A stretch of DNA of 64,000 nt from Dromiciops gliroides (taxonomy: Eukaryota > Chordata > Mammalia > Microbiotheria > Microbiotheriidae), in contig NC_057863.1 in the NCBI RefSeq assembly GCF_019393635.1, positions 621,607,791 through 621,671,790 of the forward strand, in the 5' to 3' direction. This document shows positions 50,101 through 55,547 of the stretch, piece after piece. The notes below the pieces were generated by a model that saw only the letters and a program-made list of their open reading frames with translations, did not search any database and was not told where the DNA came from. Position numbers and translations under genes: made by a program. The stretch's first letter is position 1, and each line of letters starts with the position of its first letter.

Positions 50101-53100
50101 CATTTACAGACTGTCCCAGGAGGGAGTCCGGGCAACAGCTGCAGAGTTCACTGGGCATCTTCCCCACCCTTCCCTAGGCAGTCCCTCCTCCACAGTGAGT
50201 TATAACCTGGCATGCCAGCATGCAGGAGCTGGAGCACACAAATATGAGAAATATTCCGAGATAAATCAGTGGAATGGAGTCAAGTCCACTCTTCTCCTGG
50301 CAAGAGGATAGCAAAGAATGGAAGGAAGATTACAAGGGAGCCTTGGTTTACACAGTTAGGTGTGCCCTCATTCCAACCTAATCTAACAAGTATTTGTTAA
50401 GTACCTACTGTGTGCAAGGGGGCTGGTGATAAAAGTGAAACCATATATTGTTGTTCAGTCATTTTTTTCAGTCATTCTGACTCTTTGTGATCCTGTAAAT
50501 ATACATACATACATGTGACACATATAAGTGCATACATATACAATATGTACATGCATATACACATACACAGATGCATACATACACATGTACACATACACCC
50601 CGACATACATGCATACACATACACACCTCCTACCTAGCATCATACAGAGAAAAGAGAACACTACTTCTTTTTTGTTTTGTTTGTTAGTTTGGTTGTTTTG
50701 GTTTTTTGGGTTTTTTGGCGGGGCAATGGGGGTTAAGTGACCTGGCCAGGGTCACACAGCTAGTAAGTGTCAAGTGTCTGAGGCCGGATTTGAACTTAGG
50801 TCCTCCTGAATCCAGGGCCGGTGTTCTATCCACTGCACCACCTAGCTGCCCCTGAGAGCACTACTTCTAAAGTCAGATGACCTCAGTTCAAATCCTGCCT
50901 CTTGCACTTACTATCTATGTGACCCAGTCAAGGCATGGTCCCTTTATGTACCTCAGTTTCCTCATCTGTAAAATAAAGCGAGTGGACTAAAGCCGGGCTT
51001 CTTAAACTTTTCCACTCATGACCCCTTTTTGCTCAAGGAATTTTTATGTGACCCCAGGTAGGTATATAAAATAGGTATATAACATTTACTGCCAAATTTT
51101 TCATGACCCCCACATCCAATTATGAGACCCTACATGGGGTTGAGACCCACAGTTTTTAACTGCTAAGAAGCTTTGGACTAGAGGGTCTTGAAGAAGTCAT
51201 TAGCTCCAGATCTTCAGCCCTATGATCCACCGATCCCCTATTCCTCCAGTTATCCTGCGCAGAAATCTGGATTTGATCCACTCAGTTTGCTTAAAGCAGA
51301 GGTTCTTGACCTTGGCAGTCTTGGAAAAGCCCCTTCTAGGACTGGGATGTTTTGGGGGTCACAAAGAGTTGGACGCGACTGAAAACAACTGAAGAACAAC
51401 TGAATGCAGTACAGTAGACAGAGCATTAGACCTGGAGTTAGGAAGACAAAGGTTCAAATCCATCCTCAAACGCTGTCTGACCCTGGGGCAAATCGTGTAA
51501 CATCTGTCTGACTCAGTTTCCTGGAATGGAAAATGGAAAATGGACAAAATAGCAGCATCTATCTCCCAGGGTTGTTGTGAAATTAGAATGATATAATATT
51601 TGTGATGTGTTTTACAACTTTAAAACCACTTTATAAATGCTAGCTATTATTATTACATAACAAAGTAATCATAGCTAGATTGGCAGGGGCTTAAGCAATG
51701 TTGTCCATTCCCATTCTTAGTTCCCATGTGATTTGAACCCCTTTTCTCCTGGTCTATTTTCCCCTTCTCCCCAATTCTGTGGAATGTCCCATTTGGATCA
51801 GATATTTGGCTTCTGACACCCAAGGAAGACCATGAGTCCTGCTTTAAGAAGGGCCTGGCTCATTCCTCCATTCATACCCAACACATCTGCTAGGGCTGCA
51901 CTTGGAGCTGGGAGCTCACAGAAGGATCTCTAAGGGCCAGGGTGGAACTCGCTATTGGCAGGGTCGGTGGGGAAATCACAGGGAAGTGGATTCACTGTGA
52001 TGATTAATTCTGAGTGAACAGATACCAGAAAACACATGTGTGCTCTCTGCAAAGGAGGAACTGCAGAATCTGCTGAAATAAGTTCGACTCCTCGGGGCCC
52101 TGCAGTCTGCCTGGGACCTTCAGTTCAAGGTCAGGGTGGGGCTCCAACGATTTGGAGAAAAACAGCAGACTTGGCCGTGACCCAACCTTTTGGGGAGAGT
52201 ACTCTAGCTCAGAATCTGCTCACGTATGGTGTGGCAGCACAAGACCCCTGGATTGGAAGTTGCCCACAGGGAGAAACACAATGACATTCATCACCAACAA
52301 TAGTATTTTTCAATGGAGCTGTTCAGCTGCATTCGGGTTGGCTCGTGCATTCTCCCAGGACAATCGCCCCCTGCCCACCCCTGCAGCTCAGCAGACCCAC
52401 ACACTCTCTGTTAGTCTCCTCACGTTTCTTTCTTTAGCAGCTCGATGCTGCTGGTTGGGAGGGAGGAGGATGAGGGGTTGTTTATAAGGAGACCAGACTG
52501 AACACCACCTTTGGGTTGCTATGTTGCCATCTATTCCTTGGTCTCCCCTGTTTACAGCTAGCTCTTCCTCCCAGTGAAGAACAGAGGATGTCTCTCCCTC
52601 CCCTTCCTTGGTGGAGCCTCGAGTGCTGGTTAATTTGGGTGCCACCTACACGTCCCTCGTCTAGGGAGCACTAAACAGTCTAATCTGCACGTTTTGCCTC
52701 CAAAAAAAGAGATATAATTGAAATAGAGAATGGTATGCGTTCCAGGGGAAACAAGGGTCCCTAAAAATAGTGCCTCCAGAGCCAGTCATGTGGCACTTCT
52801 AAAGAGAGCTGGTCAGACACACTCTCTTTGAACTGAGTGGCCTGAGAACGCAGCTCTGCGTGCCAGGTGTAATTTTCTGAAGACGAGGTATTTTTGTCCT
52901 TGAACAGAATTAGTGAAGTCAAGGCAAGGCTGGGTCATCCCCCACCCCTGCCCACCCGGCCTGCCCAGCAGGGTGACTGCCTCTAGTGTTCTGTGCATCT
53001 TCGAAAAGTGGATGAATGAGCTTCCTGTCTCTCTGCAGAGCAGCTGATGGAAAGAACACTGGGCCTCCAGGGTCCAGGGGGTGGTCAGGAAGCCTGGATT

Positions 53101-55198
53101 GCAGTCCCAGCTCTAGGCCATGAGCCCTGTGACCCTGGGCAAGTCACTTCCTCCTGCCTAGTCTCAGTTTCCTCATTTGTAAAACAAGGGTAACAAGTTT
53201 TATATAGTGGGTAGAGGACTAAATTTGGAGCAGGGAAGTTCCGCATTCAAAATCTGCCTCTGACACTTGTTTTTTGTATGATACTAGCCAGGTCACTTTC
53301 TCAGTCTCTTCAATACACAGTAAGAGTAAGAAGCTTGGTATCCTGTGTGGAATGCTGGATTCAGTCAGGAAGACCTGGGTTCAAATCCTGTCTCTGATAT
53401 TTACTTGATGTATGAACATGAACAAAACACATATTTCTGAGCCTCCATCATTTTATCAGTAAAACAGAACAATACCTGTAATACCTACCTCATAACACTT
53501 TGAGGATCAAATGAGATTTGTATGTATAGTGCCTTACAAAGGGGGCGGGGGAAGAGAATTGAATAAATATTTATATAGTACCTACTATGTGTCAGACACT
53601 GAGCTAAGAGCTTTATGAATATTATCTCATTTGGTCCTCACAACAACCCTGAGTTGGGTGATATTATTATTCCTATTTTTTTCAGTTGAGGAAACTGAGG
53701 AAGAGAGAGGTTAAGTGACTTGCCCAGGGTCACACAGCTAGGAAGTATCTGAAGCCACATTTTAACTCAGATCTTCCAGACTCCAGGCCCAGTGCTCTAT
53801 CCATTCAGACACCTAGCTGCCTCCTAGGGCCTTGCCCCTATATGAACCTACAGCCCAGCAGGTGTAATCTCAGAGACTATTGAGGGCAACCCCTTTATTT
53901 TTGTTTGTTTGTTTGTTTGTTTTGTTTTTAAAGGGCAATGAGGGTAAGTGACTTGCCCAGGGTCACACAGCTAGTAAGTGTCAAGTATCTGAAACCGGAT
54001 TTGAACTCAGCTCCTTTATTTTTTAGATAAGGTCACCAAGGCTCAGAGAAGGGAAGACACATGCCCAAAGTTACCCAGGAATCAAGGAGCAGAACTGAGA
54101 TTTAAAACCAGGTCCCATAACTCCAAATCTGGTTCTCTTGCCAGAGCAACCCCTGGTCTCTCAACACTTTTTCTGCCCAGGGCAATGAGAGTTAAGTGAC
54201 TTGCCCAAGATCACACAGCTAGTAAGTATCAAGTATCTGAGGCCAGATTTAAACTCAGGTCCTCCTGAATCCAGGGCCAGTTCTTTATCCACTGTCACCT
54301 AGCTGCCCCAATACTTTTTTATATTCAATTATAAAAAGCAATCATTTTTGTCACCTGCTCGATAGTCCATAAAACATTAAACATGAAATAATATTAGCAG
54401 GAGAACAATTTGAGGCAGCTGAGTGGGTGACTCACTGGAAGGAATGTTCGACTTGGAACCAGGAAGTGCTCCCAGTTCAAATAGGGGAGTCATTTCATTT
54501 CTCTGTGCCTCAGTTCCCCCATTTGTAACATAGGAATAATAATACCAACTACCTTAAAGGGTTAGGTTGAGGAACATATGAGATAAATCTATATAACCTA
54601 TGCAAACCTTGAATCTATATTGTTATTTGCCCCAGGACTATTCCTGGGATGTCCTTGGTGAAAAAGAGATGATCTTGGTAATAGACTTTTCTAAATCACT
54701 TTAAGATTTACAAAATACTATCAGTGCTAGAGATTAACCCCACCCCCCCTCAAAAAAAAATGAAGGGGAAAGGAAGAAAAGAGGAAAAGGATGACGGCAA
54801 GAGATGGAGGGAGGACCCCAAACAAATCTCTCCCCACACAGAGGCTGTGAACTTCTTGAGAACAGGGACTGCTTTTCGCCTTTCTTCTTTTTTCTAGAGT
54901 TTAGCACGGGGCCGGCACATAGCAGACACTTTAAAAATTCTTCTTGAATGACTAACTGATGTAGGTTGTTGGTTCTTCTGCTCGAGAGCATTTTGCCTAC
55001 TTCTAGAAGTGGGAAGGGCTCTTCTAGACTCCTCATTAACAGACAAGGAAACTGACTCTCAGAGAAATGATTTGTCAATATGTGTCCAGGGCTGGATTTG
55101 AAATGGAGGCTTTTTTGGCACTGTGTACAGAATTCGATCCACTATGCTCCGATGCCTCTCATTTAACACCAACACACTGTCTACTCTCTCCCCAGGCA

Positions 55199-55234
<36 letters not shown>

Positions 55235-55504
55235 ATCATCATCAGCTGACTGAGTTTTAAGTACAGCAAAGTGGTTGAACAATCATATGATTATTCAATC
55301 ACCGAAGACAACCAGCTTGGATAAAATGAATTCCCAGAGCAACCCTCTTTTTCCCTGAAATAATTTTTAACCTGAATTAAGCAGATAATTAGTTCAATTC
55401 TTTACTCTGCAGGTGTAGATACAGCCTCTTGCAAGTCTATATCTCTCTTTGCCCCTCAAGTGCCCCACGCTCAAATGAAGTAACTTCCTTTCATAAAAAT
55501 TATT

Positions 55505-55547
<43 letters not shown>

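Noticed and set aside
52036..52487. Overlapping open frames of 82-111 codons in intron 1
   Set aside because: No splice sites in phase, no domain, and an opposite-strand frame is equally open. Chance frames in GC-richer DNA.
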